Shown: positions 44,198 to 52,896 of the stretch, one piece after another
Layout: each line of letters starts with the position of its first letter
How positions within the stretch are numbered: position 1 is the stretch's first letter
Assembly: GCF_903166585.1 (NCBI RefSeq)
Contig: NZ_CAESCM010000005.1
Location: 62,001 to 126,000 of the forward strand
DNA from: Pedobacter ghigonis
GTDB taxonomy: Bacteria > Bacteroidota > Bacteroidia > Sphingobacteriales > Sphingobacteriaceae
DNA: 64,000 nt
Reading direction: 5' to 3'
Program-made: the position numbers and the translations under genes
The notes under the pieces: generated by a model
What the model saw: the letters and a program-made list of their open reading frames with translations, nothing else
Databases searched by the model: none
Told to the model about the DNA's origin: nothing

Positions 44198-44228
44198 TTT
44201 GTAAACTGATGTGCTATTAATATATTTG
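44198..44228 (+). promoter_or_regulatory. Consensus Bacteroidota promoter
   Basis: TTTG (44198-44201), exactly 19 nt, then TATATTTG (44221-44228): a full match to TTTG-N19-TAnnTTTG. The predicted start is about 44235 and the ATG is at 44271. It should drive 44271-47034. Confidence 0.85.
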
Positions 44229-44270
44229 TTATGCAACCGATTGTTTTGGTCGCATTAACCAAATAAAACT

Positions 44271-45005
44271 ATGATCTACAAACGATTGATGAGCTGTATG
44301 GCACTTCTTATCTGCTGCGCATCTTATACTATGGGCCAAAATGCGGGTCCTTACGTAATCAACGCAGTAAACAAACCCTATTTATTGAGGAGTTTTCTCC
44401 TGTTTGAAGGAAAGAAACGTACCCATGTTATTTCGGTAGGGACACCCGAAAAGCTAAATTATACCTACGATTTGAAACAAGGTGCCTTGCTGCAGGTGTG
44501 GCGAGGTGATTTTATGGATGTAAAAGAAATGTGGAAAGACAGGGGAGAACCCCAGTTAGCCAAACCTTTGGGGACCGTTTTGCCATTTTCTGCAGCGCCA
44601 GCCCTTGCTGTACTGGCCGATAAGGATGCTGCCTGGCCCGATTCTATTGCTTTTGACGAGCTCCAAAATAAAGGCTATGTGTTAGATAAGAACAAAATGC
44701 CTGAGTTTTTATATGCGGCTAACGGTGCCGATGTAAGCGATAAAATAACCGTTCAAAATGCAGGTGCAGCACTAAACCGTACCATTAGCATCAGCAATGG
44801 CAAGCAGCCACTGTATTGCCGTATTGCCGCTGCGCCAATTATTGATGCTCATAAAAACAATACCTACAGCGTTGGCGATAAAGCATACACCGTAAAAGTT
44901 GCCGATGGCACGAAGGCTTTCATCAGGAAAACCCAAAATGGTAAAGAGTTACTGGTGCTATTGGCCAACCCAACCGATTCGTTAACCTATTCGCTAACCT
45001 GGTAA
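44271..45005 (+). CDS. Secreted protein partnered with propeller-cupredoxin, unknown function
   Basis: A 244-residue protein with a signal peptide (hydrophobic core MSCMALLICCASYTMGQ). The mature protein is beta-rich, with PYLLRSFLLFEGKKRTHVIS and YDLKQGALLQVWRGDFMDVK. The latter pattern occurs in small proteins that accompany heme- or PQQ-type dehydrogenases of the PVC/Bacteroidota kind. No Cys/His cofactor motif is seen. It is 8 bp upstream of the propeller-cupredoxin gene in the same transcript, so I take it as an accessory subunit or chaperone of that protein; that is an inference. Confidence 0.6.
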   Translation: MIYKRLMSCMALLICCASYTMGQNAGPYVINAVNKPYLLRSFLLFEGKKRTHVISVGTPEKLNYTYDLKQGALLQVWRGDFMDVKEMWKDRGEPQLAKPLGTVLPFSAAPALAVLADKDAAWPDSIAFDELQNKGYVLDKNKMPEFLYAANGADVSDKITVQNAGAALNRTISISNGKQPLYCRIAAAPIIDAHKNNTYSVGDKAYTVKVADGTKAFIRKTQNGKELLVLLANPTDSLTYSLTW

Positions 45006-45012
45006 TCAAAAC

Positions 45013-47034
45013 ATGAAAAGAACTAAATACTTATTGTCTCTTTTGTTATTTGGCACAAGCCTTGTAACGGTAAAAGCACAAACCGAAAGCCAGATTTATC
45101 CCATTGTAACCATACCCATACCAAAAGAAATTGCACTTGAAGTTGGCGGCATGACCTTTTTGCCTAACGATGAACTGGCTGTAGCTACCCGTAAAGGTGA
45201 AGTATGGATTATTACCAACCCCTATATGAAAGACGGGCAGCAACCCAAATACCGGTTGTTTGCACATGGTATGCACGAAATATTGGGTTTAAATTATATC
45301 AAGGGTGATATTTACCTTACCCAACGTGCCGAAATTACACGCCTGCGCGATTTGGATGGCGATGGAGAAGCAGATGAATACAGCACCATGTATTCGTGGC
45401 CACTATCAGGCAATTACCACGAATATGCCTATGGCCCTATATTGGATAAGGACGGGAACATGGTGGTTACCCTGAATGTGGGTTGGATTGGCTATGGCGC
45501 AAGTTTATCTAAATGGCACGGCTGGATGCTCAAATTTACGCCCGATTTTAAATTAAAACCCTTTGCAACTGGTTTCCGCTCACCTGCAGCCTTGGCACTC
45601 AATGGCGATGGTGAAATATTTTACGCAGAGAACCAGGGCGACTGGGTAGGATCGGGCAGTATTACCCATGTTGAGGAAGGCGATTTTGTAGGTAACCCTG
45701 CCGGTTTGGTCTGGGCAGACGAACCTGGTTCTCCGGTAAAGCTGCACACGAAAGATATTCCGGATACTGGCGAGCCCAAGTTCGAAGTAGCTAAAAGGGT
45801 ACAGGGATTAAAAAGCCCTTCGGTATGGATTCCGCACTCGATTATGGGTAATTCTACATCGGGCATCTTAAATTATTCGGACAATGGTAATATGGGGCCT
45901 TTTAAAGGACAACTTTTTGTAGGCGACCAATCGCAGAGCAACATTAACAGGGTGTATTTAGAAAAAATTAAAGGTGTGTACCAGGGTGCGGTATTTCCGT
46001 TTCGCCGCGGATTTTCTTCCGGCATACTCAGAATGAACTGGGGTTCAGATGGCAGTATGCTGGTGGGCATGACTTCGAGAGGCTGGTCATCGACCGGAAA
46101 AGCTGAGTATGGCTTGCAACGTTTGACCTGGTCGGGCATTATGCCATTTGAAGTACAAACGGTAAAAGCACAGCCTGATGGTTTTGAACTGGAGTTTACC
46201 CTGCCGGTCGACGAAAAAACAGCCCGCGATGCCGGTACCTATAAATTATCGACTTTTACTTATAAATACCATCATATTTACGGTAGCCCTGTAATTAACC
46301 AGTCGGCGAGGAGCATTAAAGCTGTGGTGGTTTCTCCTGATCATAAACGTGTGCGTTTGGTACTGGACAGTTTAAAAGAAGGTTATATTCACGAAATCAG
46401 AATGGAAGGGTTGCGTGCGGAAAAAGGCAATACACCTTTGCTGCATAATTACGGGTATTATACCTTAAACAGGATTCCGGATGGAGAGAAAATAGCCCTG
46501 ACTGCCGAAAATAAACCCACAGGTAACATGGTGGGAGAGCATGCTATGGCAGGAATGGATCATCACCAAATGGGCAATATGCCCGCAAGCGGCGGGGCTG
46601 TTAAAGGTAATACCGATGCCAGTAAGCATGTAACCACACAACCCGAAAACTGGTCCAAAGGACCTGATAAAACTATTTTGCTGGGAACCAAACCTGGTTT
46701 GAAATTCGATATAACCAATATTACCTTAAAGGCGGGCACAAAAGTGAAGTTAACCTTTGCCAATGCCGACGATATGCTGCACAATTTTGTGCTTACCACG
46801 CCGGGATCGGGTAATGCGGTAGGCGAAATGGCTTTGAAAATGGGACTTGACGGCGAAAAGTATGATTTTGTTCCCGGTAGCACCAAAGTGCTGGCACATA
46901 CCGTATTGCTGCAGCCTGGAAAATCAGATACGATTTATTTTACAGTACCTAAAACCCCTGGCGTATATCCTTTTATTTGCACCTACCCGGGTCATTATAT
47001 GGTGATGAAAGGCCTGATTAAAGTGATTAAATAA
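45013..47034 (+). CDS. Secreted beta-propeller protein fused to a type 1 copper domain
   Basis: A 673-residue exported protein (signal MKRTKYLLSLLLFGTSLVTVKAQ). Residues 30-400 form a six-bladed glucose/sorbosone-dehydrogenase-like propeller (GMTFLPNDELAVATRKGEVW, DLDGDGEADEYSTMYSWP, AENQGDWVGSGSITHVEEGD). Residues 400-500 are an Ig-like or linker region. A His/Met-rich spacer (about residues 506-530, HAMAGMDHHQMGNMP) leads to a C-terminal cupredoxin. Its copper ligands are visible: His590, Cys656, His661 and Met665 (CTYPGHYMVM). This looks like a dehydrogenase passing electrons to its own blue-copper domain. Metal binding is inferred from the ligand set; cofactor and substrate are unknown. 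Confidence 0.78.
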   Translation: MKRTKYLLSLLLFGTSLVTVKAQTESQIYPIVTIPIPKEIALEVGGMTFLPNDELAVATRKGEVWIITNPYMKDGQQPKYRLFAHGMHEILGLNYIKGDIYLTQRAEITRLRDLDGDGEADEYSTMYSWPLSGNYHEYAYGPILDKDGNMVVTLNVGWIGYGASLSKWHGWMLKFTPDFKLKPFATGFRSPAALALNGDGEIFYAENQGDWVGSGSITHVEEGDFVGNPAGLVWADEPGSPVKLHTKDIPDTGEPKFEVAKRVQGLKSPSVWIPHSIMGNSTSGILNYSDNGNMGPFKGQLFVGDQSQSNINRVYLEKIKGVYQGAVFPFRRGFSSGILRMNWGSDGSMLVGMTSRGWSSTGKAEYGLQRLTWSGIMPFEVQTVKAQPDGFELEFTLPVDEKTARDAGTYKLSTFTYKYHHIYGSPVINQSARSIKAVVVSPDHKRVRLVLDSLKEGYIHEIRMEGLRAEKGNTPLLHNYGYYTLNRIPDGEKIALTAENKPTGNMVGEHAMAGMDHHQMGNMPASGGAVKGNTDASKHVTTQPENWSKGPDKTILLGTKPGLKFDITNITLKAGTKVKLTFANADDMLHNFVLTTPGSGNAVGEMALKMGLDGEKYDFVPGSTKVLAHTVLLQPGKSDTIYFTVPKTPGVYPFICTYPGHYMVMKGLIKVIK

Positions 47035-47065
47035 CACTCGCATTTAACAGCCAGTAATTATGAAT

Positions 47066-47108
47066 AAGCAGATTGAGCCTGAATTTAGCGCTTAATCTGC
47101 TTTTTTAT
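47066..47108. terminator. Bidirectional intrinsic terminator
   Basis: A 9-bp stem AAGCAGATT / AATCTGCTT with a 19-nt loop and T-run at 47101-47107, between convergent genes ending at 47034 (+) and 47112 (-). Confidence 0.7.
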
Positions 47109-47111
47109 TCC

Positions 47112-50100
47112 TTAATTTTTAATGTAATGGCTTGGCGTTATGCCATAAACCCTCTTAAACTCGCGGCTGAAGTATTTTACATCATTAAACCCTACCTGTA
47201 CCGCTACCGAAAGAATAGAGGTTTCGCCCTGCTGCAATAATGTAACAGCATGTTTTAAACGCTGTGTTTTAATAAACTCATTTAGTGAAAGGTTGGTGAG
47301 CGCACTGAATTTTTTGTAGAGCACCGATTTACTCATGCCTATTTCTAAAGTAAGGGCAACAATATCAAAATCTGCATTGGCTAAATTCTCGTCAATAATG
47401 AGCTGTAGTTTCGATAATAGTTTTTCATCAGCAGAGGCATTAGGCTGGTGCATCATAGGAGGCAGCTGCAACTGTTCGCTGTATTTCTTTTGCATGGCCG
47501 TTTTTAAAGCCAGCATGTTGTGGATATTGAGTTGAAGGATTTTATTGCTGAATGGTTTGGTTATATAAACATCAGCACCATGCTGCAAGCCTTGTATCTC
47601 ATGTACCTGTGCCGATTTAGCGGTGAGCAGGATTACCGGAATGTGTGAGGTACGGACATCTGTTTTAATTTTTTTGCAAAAGGTTAACCCGTCCATAACC
47701 GGCATCATGATATCGCTGATAATCAAATCAGGCAGGCTGGTACTGGCCGTTTCCCAGCCCTGCAAGCCGTTTTCACTTAGCTGTACCTGGTAATCGTTCT
47801 CCAGCGATTGCTTAATAAAATCCCGCAGTTCGGCATTATCTTCTACAATAAGCACCGAAGGCTTGTTTTTATCAGGGCTTGCAACTGTTTCGGTAAACGG
47901 GATTTCGGGAGCATAATCAGGCTCATACTCCAGCGCATAGCTTTCCGATGTCATCAGCTTATCGGTATAAGCCGTTGTTAAATGGCTGTTGCCCAGTTGC
48001 AATAATACTTTAAAGGCTGTGAAACCCCGTTCGTGCTCAGTAGCTAAGCTGCTGTTTACCTTAACTTCTCCTTTATGCAGTTCTACCAGCTTTTTAGACA
48101 GGGCCAAACCAATACCCGTACCCATGCTTTGGTCTTCCTGATAAAAGTTCTTGAATATATCGTCGATGTTATAAAGCGCAATGCCTTTTCCGTTATCGTT
48201 AACGGTAACACATACTTGTTCAGGGCTGTTTAGCTCAATCACAAGGCTTATTTCGCCATCGGCCGGGGTAAATTTGAATGCATTGGACAGCAAATTGAAG
48301 AACACCTTTTCCATTTGGTTTTTGTCAAAATAAACGGGTATGGCTTCATTTGTAGTTTTAAAAGTATAGCTTATGTTTTTGGCTTCGGCCAGGTGCCTGA
48401 AATTTTCATATACCCCGCGTAAAAAAGCCACTATATCAGTTTCGGTAAAGTATAAACGCAGGCTTTCCGAATCGGCCTTTCTGAAATCAAGCAGCTCGTT
48501 TACCAGGCGGTATAAGCGCTCGGTATTGTTTTTAATGGTTAAAGCGTATTGGTGTACAATGGTGTTATCGCTCGTAAGCTCTTCCAGTTTCTCGAGCGGG
48601 CCTAAAATTAGCGTAAGTGGCGTTCGTATTTCATGCGATATATTGGTGAAGAAATCCAGTTTCATCTGGTAGTTTTTCTTCTGGTGTTCGGCTTCAATAT
48701 GCTCCAGATAGAGCTCTTGTTTCAGTTTGGCTTTCGCCCTGAAAAATTTAATAATGTAGGCCACAATAAAGTAAATGGCTATGGCATAAAGTAAATAAGC
48801 CCAGATGGTTTTCCATATTGGCGGTAAAACGGTAATGGTAACCGATTTGATTTCCTTACTCCAGATACCATCGTTATTGGTTGCCTTAACCAGAAAAGTA
48901 TAGGTTCCTGCCGATAAATTGGTATAGGTGGCAGTAGGTACTTCGACATTGTTCCAGTTGCTTTCAAAACCTTCCAGCTTATAGGCATATTTGTTTTTAC
49001 TCGGTTTTATAAAGTTTAGTGCCGAAAACTCTAAGGTAAAATTGTTCTGCAGGTGGCTAAAGGTGATGTTTTTGCTCAGGTTAATATCTTCGGTAAGCAG
49101 TCCGGTTTCATCGTTAATTTTAACCGGGTTATTAAAAAGCTTTAAGTTCGAAAGCACCACTTGAGGGGCAGTATTGTTTTTTTCTATTTTCTGCGGATCG
49201 AAGGTAACCAGGCCGTTAAAGGTGCCGAAAAACAATGCTCCGTTGGCCGCTTTGTAAAAAGAGCTGGTGTTAAACTGGTTGTCGGGCAAGCCATCCAGCA
49301 TGTTAAAACTCCTGAAAAAGCGGGCTTTACGATCGTATTTTACCAAACCATTATCGGTACCAATCCATAAATTGTTTTGATTGTCTTCAACCAGGCTTAA
49401 AATGTTATCGCTGGGCAGGTTGTTTTTATAGTTAAACAGCTCGAAGGTTTTATTGCGCTGATTGAGCAGGGCTAAACCCTTGTGGTAAGTACCAAGCCAG
49501 ATATTTCCTTCACTATCCTGCTGAATGCAGTTAATATTCAATTTAAATGCATGGTCTGGTTCACCTTTGTAATCTTCAGGCTGTATGGTCAGGTTAGGTG
49601 AGAGGCTGTATAAGCCGGCTGGAGTACCAATCCAGATCTTGTTCTGACGATCCTGAAAGAGTGCAGTAATTTTTTTATTAAATCCGCTGTTGCTACCCGC
49701 TAAATTTAACAGCTGAAAACGTTTGGTTAAAGGATCAAAAAGGTTTAGGCCTTCGTCGGTACCAACCAGTACCTGCTGCCCGCGGCTCACCAGCAGGCAG
49801 TTCACATTATCGGATGCGATATTGTTGCTGTTATTTCCAATCCCCTTGCGCTTGTACACGGTAAATTTTCCGGTTTGGGGATCAAAATAACTTAAGCCTC
49901 CAACTGATGTGCCGATTAGTACATGCTGATACTGATCAATCGCTATCGCTTTAACCAGATTGGAGCTAAGGCTGTTTGGATTGGCTGGCGAATTCTTATA
50001 GCTGATAAATTGATTGCTTTGCCTGTTGAAATAGTTTAAACCACCAGCTTCGGTACCTATCCACAGGTTATGCTGTTTATCTTCTACTATAGCACTTACT

Positions 50101-51176
50101 ATACTGCTGCTGATGCTATTGGGCGAAAGGTTATTCTGATAGCTTTTAAAAGGGGTATTAACCGCATATACCACGTTTACACCACCAAAAAAAGTACCTA
50201 TCCAAACCGAGCCGTCTTTATCCTGAAAAATATCATGAATGGAGTTTTGGCTTAAACTGTTTGCATCGGTAACATCGTGCTGGTAATGCTGAAAAGTAAA
50301 CGAATCCGGATCGCCGATAGAGAGGCCATCCTGTGTGCCAATCCACATCTTGCCATTTTTAACCGCAATGATTTTCCGGATGTTATTGTTAACCAGGGTT
50401 CTTTTATCAGCACCGTTTTTGGCAAAGTGGCTAATCTTTTTGGTGGCCATATCCAGGATTTGTATGCCATTGGTTTTAGTGCCAAACCACAAATTGCCGT
50501 TTTTATCCTGTGCAATGGCTTTAATCTGGTTGCCATAAAATACATCAAACGCAGCTTCCTGATGCAACAGCACCTTTAGCTTTTTGTTGCTGAAAAAAAG
50601 TTCGTATAAGCCAACCGAAGTACCTACCCAGATATGCTGATCCTTATCTTCAAAAATTTCGCTAACCTCGTTACTGCCTTTACCCAGCTGGATGGGAATA
50701 ATTTTTTTACTGTTTGCTGCAATAAATTTTAATCCGGTTAAGGAGGCTATCCAAAGTTGCTTTTGTTTATCCTCTACAATTTTGGTTATCCCCGAGCCAA
50801 TTGGCATAATATGCTCGAAAGATTCGTTAACGGGGTTGTATAGGTCTAAACCACTGTTTATTACCCACATGCGCTGGTCGTTCCTTATTTCCAGGCATTT
50901 AATGAAATCGTTTGAAGAGATTGAACCGGTATTTTGCGGGTCGTTTTTAAAAATCCTGAATGTGCGGCCGTCAAAGCGGTTTAAACCGTATTTTGTGCCC
51001 AGCCAGATATAGCCCGTAGTATCCTGATTGATAGATAACACCGAATTGTTAGACAAGCCGTTGCTGATGTTTAAGTGGTTGAAAATTAGCTGGCTACTTT
51101 GGGCGTGGCTTTTAGTGGCATTAAAAAAAATGCAGTAAAGCCATATCAATACCAATGAAAATCGAAGAGCCTTCAA
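47112..51176 (-). CDS. Hybrid two-component system sensor/regulator (HTCS)
   Basis: A 1354-residue one-protein signalling system. It has a signal peptide, a periplasmic two-component regulator propeller (about 14 blades, residues 30-680, with repeated LWIGTxxGLxxFD-type motifs), and a YYY domain. A single membrane helix lies at about 792-809. Cytoplasmic parts are HisKA (SHEIRTPLTL, His about 846), HATPase (NAFKFTPADG, GTGIGLAL), a receiver (Asp about 1155 in IISDIMMPV) and an AraC HTH at the end. It probably senses an oligosaccharide released by the adjacent PUL and activates it. The start is TTG (51174-51176), giving MKALRFSLVLIWLYC; no ATG is available. Confidence 0.93.
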   Translation of the reverse strand: MKALRFSLVLIWLYCIFFNATKSHAQSSQLIFNHLNISNGLSNNSVLSINQDTTGYIWLGTKYGLNRFDGRTFRIFKNDPQNTGSISSNDFIKCLEIRNDQRMWVINSGLDLYNPVNESFEHIMPIGSGITKIVEDKQKQLWIASLTGLKFIAANSKKIIPIQLGKGSNEVSEIFEDKDQHIWVGTSVGLYELFFSNKKLKVLLHQEAAFDVFYGNQIKAIAQDKNGNLWFGTKTNGIQILDMATKKISHFAKNGADKRTLVNNNIRKIIAVKNGKMWIGTQDGLSIGDPDSFTFQHYQHDVTDANSLSQNSIHDIFQDKDGSVWIGTFFGGVNVVYAVNTPFKSYQNNLSPNSISSSIVSAIVEDKQHNLWIGTEAGGLNYFNRQSNQFISYKNSPANPNSLSSNLVKAIAIDQYQHVLIGTSVGGLSYFDPQTGKFTVYKRKGIGNNSNNIASDNVNCLLVSRGQQVLVGTDEGLNLFDPLTKRFQLLNLAGSNSGFNKKITALFQDRQNKIWIGTPAGLYSLSPNLTIQPEDYKGEPDHAFKLNINCIQQDSEGNIWLGTYHKGLALLNQRNKTFELFNYKNNLPSDNILSLVEDNQNNLWIGTDNGLVKYDRKARFFRSFNMLDGLPDNQFNTSSFYKAANGALFFGTFNGLVTFDPQKIEKNNTAPQVVLSNLKLFNNPVKINDETGLLTEDINLSKNITFSHLQNNFTLEFSALNFIKPSKNKYAYKLEGFESNWNNVEVPTATYTNLSAGTYTFLVKATNNDGIWSKEIKSVTITVLPPIWKTIWAYLLYAIAIYFIVAYIIKFFRAKAKLKQELYLEHIEAEHQKKNYQMKLDFFTNISHEIRTPLTLILGPLEKLEELTSDNTIVHQYALTIKNNTERLYRLVNELLDFRKADSESLRLYFTETDIVAFLRGVYENFRHLAEAKNISYTFKTTNEAIPVYFDKNQMEKVFFNLLSNAFKFTPADGEISLVIELNSPEQVCVTVNDNGKGIALYNIDDIFKNFYQEDQSMGTGIGLALSKKLVELHKGEVKVNSSLATEHERGFTAFKVLLQLGNSHLTTAYTDKLMTSESYALEYEPDYAPEIPFTETVASPDKNKPSVLIVEDNAELRDFIKQSLENDYQVQLSENGLQGWETASTSLPDLIISDIMMPVMDGLTFCKKIKTDVRTSHIPVILLTAKSAQVHEIQGLQHGADVYITKPFSNKILQLNIHNMLALKTAMQKKYSEQLQLPPMMHQPNASADEKLLSKLQLIIDENLANADFDIVALTLEIGMSKSVLYKKFSALTNLSLNEFIKTQRLKHAVTLLQQGETSILSVAVQVGFNDVKYFSREFKRVYGITPSHYIKN

Positions 51177-51309
51177 ATTTTTGTCGTTAAGTTCTGCTTG
51201 TTATTTGGTCTAAATGCTATTGGGTAGCGCTATTATTACTGGCAATCGTTCCTAATATCTAACCGGGATGAAGCGATTTGCATTAGCAATAATCAAATTT
51301 AGGAATGAA

Positions 51310-51349
51310 AAGGAAATATTTACCCTTTTTAAGGAAAAAAATTACCCTT
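51310..51349 (+). promoter_or_regulatory. Inferred HTCS operator at the GH88 promoter
   Basis: Two direct repeats, AAGGAAATATTTACCCTT (51310-51327) and AAGGAAAAAAATTACCCTT (51331-51349), with AAGG boxes 21 bp apart. The same pair occurs before susC. It lies between the HTCS gene and GH88, 147 bp before the GH88 ATG. Confidence 0.55.
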
Positions 51350-51495
51350 CAACTGGCAGAACTACAGCAATTTCGAATAAGACAAAAGGCCGGGTAAACA
51401 GTGCCACATAGAGGCTTACAGCATTTACACCACCTTTTACAAAACGAAAAGAACCGGATACACCTGGAAACAGGCATGCACTAACCAAATTAAAA

Positions 51496-52764
51496 ATGAT
51501 AAAGAGAAATTTACTGATCGCCGCTTTTACTTTTGCTTCGTTAACCACTATAACGAGTACAACCAAAGCCCAAACCGAAGAAAAGTTTATTACACATAAC
51601 CTGGCCCTTTGCCAAAAACGGGTAAAAGAAATGTTGGCCAGCAAAAGCCTTACGGCTACAGCTTTTCCGCAAACAACCGATAAAGAAGGGAAACTGCGCA
51701 GTGGTGGCTTATACGAGTGGACTACCGGCTTTTTTCCGGGCAATCTATGGTATGCTTATGAGACCAATAAAGATGCCGCACTAAAAGCACAGGCCATCCA
51801 GTGGACAGAAAAGTTAGCACCGCTGCAAACCTTTACCGAACACCACGACCTTGGTTTTATGATGTACTGCAGCTATGGCAATGCGTACAGGCTTACCCAA
51901 AACGAGAGTTATAAGCAGGTTTTAATGAATTCGGCCAAAGCATTAAGTACCCGCTTTAACCCGGTTACCGGTTGTATTAAATCGTGGAATGTGTTTAAAT
52001 CGTGGCATGGCAAAGAGAGCTATAATTTCCCTGTAATTATCGATAATATGATTAACCTCGAGTTGCTGTTTTTTGCCTCAAAAGTTTCGGGCGATACCAG
52101 TTTCAGGCATATTGCCATTACGCACGCACTTACTACGATGAAAAACCAGTTCAGACCCGATAACAGTTCGTACCATGTGGTTTGTTACGACGATAAAACC
52201 GGTAAGGTACTGGCACGCGAAACCGCACAAGGCTACGCCGATAATTCTACCTGGGCGCGCGGACAAGCCTGGTCTATATACGGTTATACCATGACCTACC
52301 GCGAAACCAAAGATGTTCGCTTTTTAAAAATGGCACAGGGTTTAGTCAACTATTTTATCGACAGTAAAAATCTGCCTGCCGATTTCGTTCCTTACTGGGA
52401 TTTTAATGCCAACCAGGCAGGTTATACACCGGGTGTAAACTCCAATGCCAATAACATTAACGTAAAATACCGCGATGCTTCGGCAGCAGCGGTTACCGCA
52501 TCGGCCTTGTTAGAACTGAGTACTTATACTACAGGTAAAACTGCCAAAAAGTATAAAGATGCAGCCGTAAAAATGCTTCACTCGCTGGCCACACCAGCAT
52601 ACTTTGCGGCAACAGGTACCAATGCCGATTTTATTCTGAAACACAATGTAGGATCGATTCCGCACAACAGCCAGATCGATGTACCTTTGGTATATGCCGA
52701 TTACTATTTTATGGAGGCATTACTCAGGTACAGGAAGCTAAACGCAGGATTAAAACTGTTTTAA
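51496..52764 (+). CDS. GH88-family unsaturated glucuronyl/galacturonyl hydrolase
   Basis: A 422-residue exported (alpha/alpha)6-barrel hydrolase (signal MIKRNLLIAAFTFASLTT). It removes delta-4,5-unsaturated uronic acids from oligosaccharides left by lyases. The catalytic Asp residues appear in EHHDLGFMMYCSYGNAYRL and VIIDNMINLELLFF. NSTWARGQAWSIYGYTM is a GH88 family segment. The length is normal for GH88. It stands just before the susC gene, and its substrate implies a lyase acting nearby; the only candidate in the window is the beta-helix protein at 57828. It may be cotranscribed with the PUL or run from its own operator. Confidence 0.9.
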   Translation: MIKRNLLIAAFTFASLTTITSTTKAQTEEKFITHNLALCQKRVKEMLASKSLTATAFPQTTDKEGKLRSGGLYEWTTGFFPGNLWYAYETNKDAALKAQAIQWTEKLAPLQTFTEHHDLGFMMYCSYGNAYRLTQNESYKQVLMNSAKALSTRFNPVTGCIKSWNVFKSWHGKESYNFPVIIDNMINLELLFFASKVSGDTSFRHIAITHALTTMKNQFRPDNSSYHVVCYDDKTGKVLARETAQGYADNSTWARGQAWSIYGYTMTYRETKDVRFLKMAQGLVNYFIDSKNLPADFVPYWDFNANQAGYTPGVNSNANNINVKYRDASAAAVTASALLELSTYTTGKTAKKYKDAAVKMLHSLATPAYFAATGTNADFILKHNVGSIPHNSQIDVPLVYADYYFMEALLRYRKLNAGLKLF

Positions 52765-52789
52765 GAAAATTTAACCCAGTGTGGTGAAA

Positions 52790-52829
52790 AAGGATAAATT
52801 TCACCCCTAAAAGGAAAAAAATACCCCCT
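52790..52829 (+). promoter_or_regulatory. Inferred HTCS operator at the susC promoter
   Basis: Two direct repeats, AAGGATAAATTTCACCCCT (52790-52808) and AAGGAAAAAAATACCCCCT (52811-52829), boxes 21 bp apart. They match the pair at 51310-51349. It ends 19 bp before the -7 element at 52848. Confidence 0.58.
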
Positions 52830-52847
52830 AAATTTACAACTGGGGGG

Positions 52848-52855
52848 TAAATTTG
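52848..52855 (+). promoter_or_regulatory. -7 element of the susC promoter
   Basis: TAAATTTG matches TAnnTTTG. The -33 position holds CCCC instead of TTTG, as expected for an activator-dependent promoter. TACCCCC and GGGGGTA flank this segment as an inverted repeat. Confidence 0.5.
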
Positions 52856-52896
52856 ATACCAAACAACCAACTATAAACTTTTATTGAATTAGTGTT

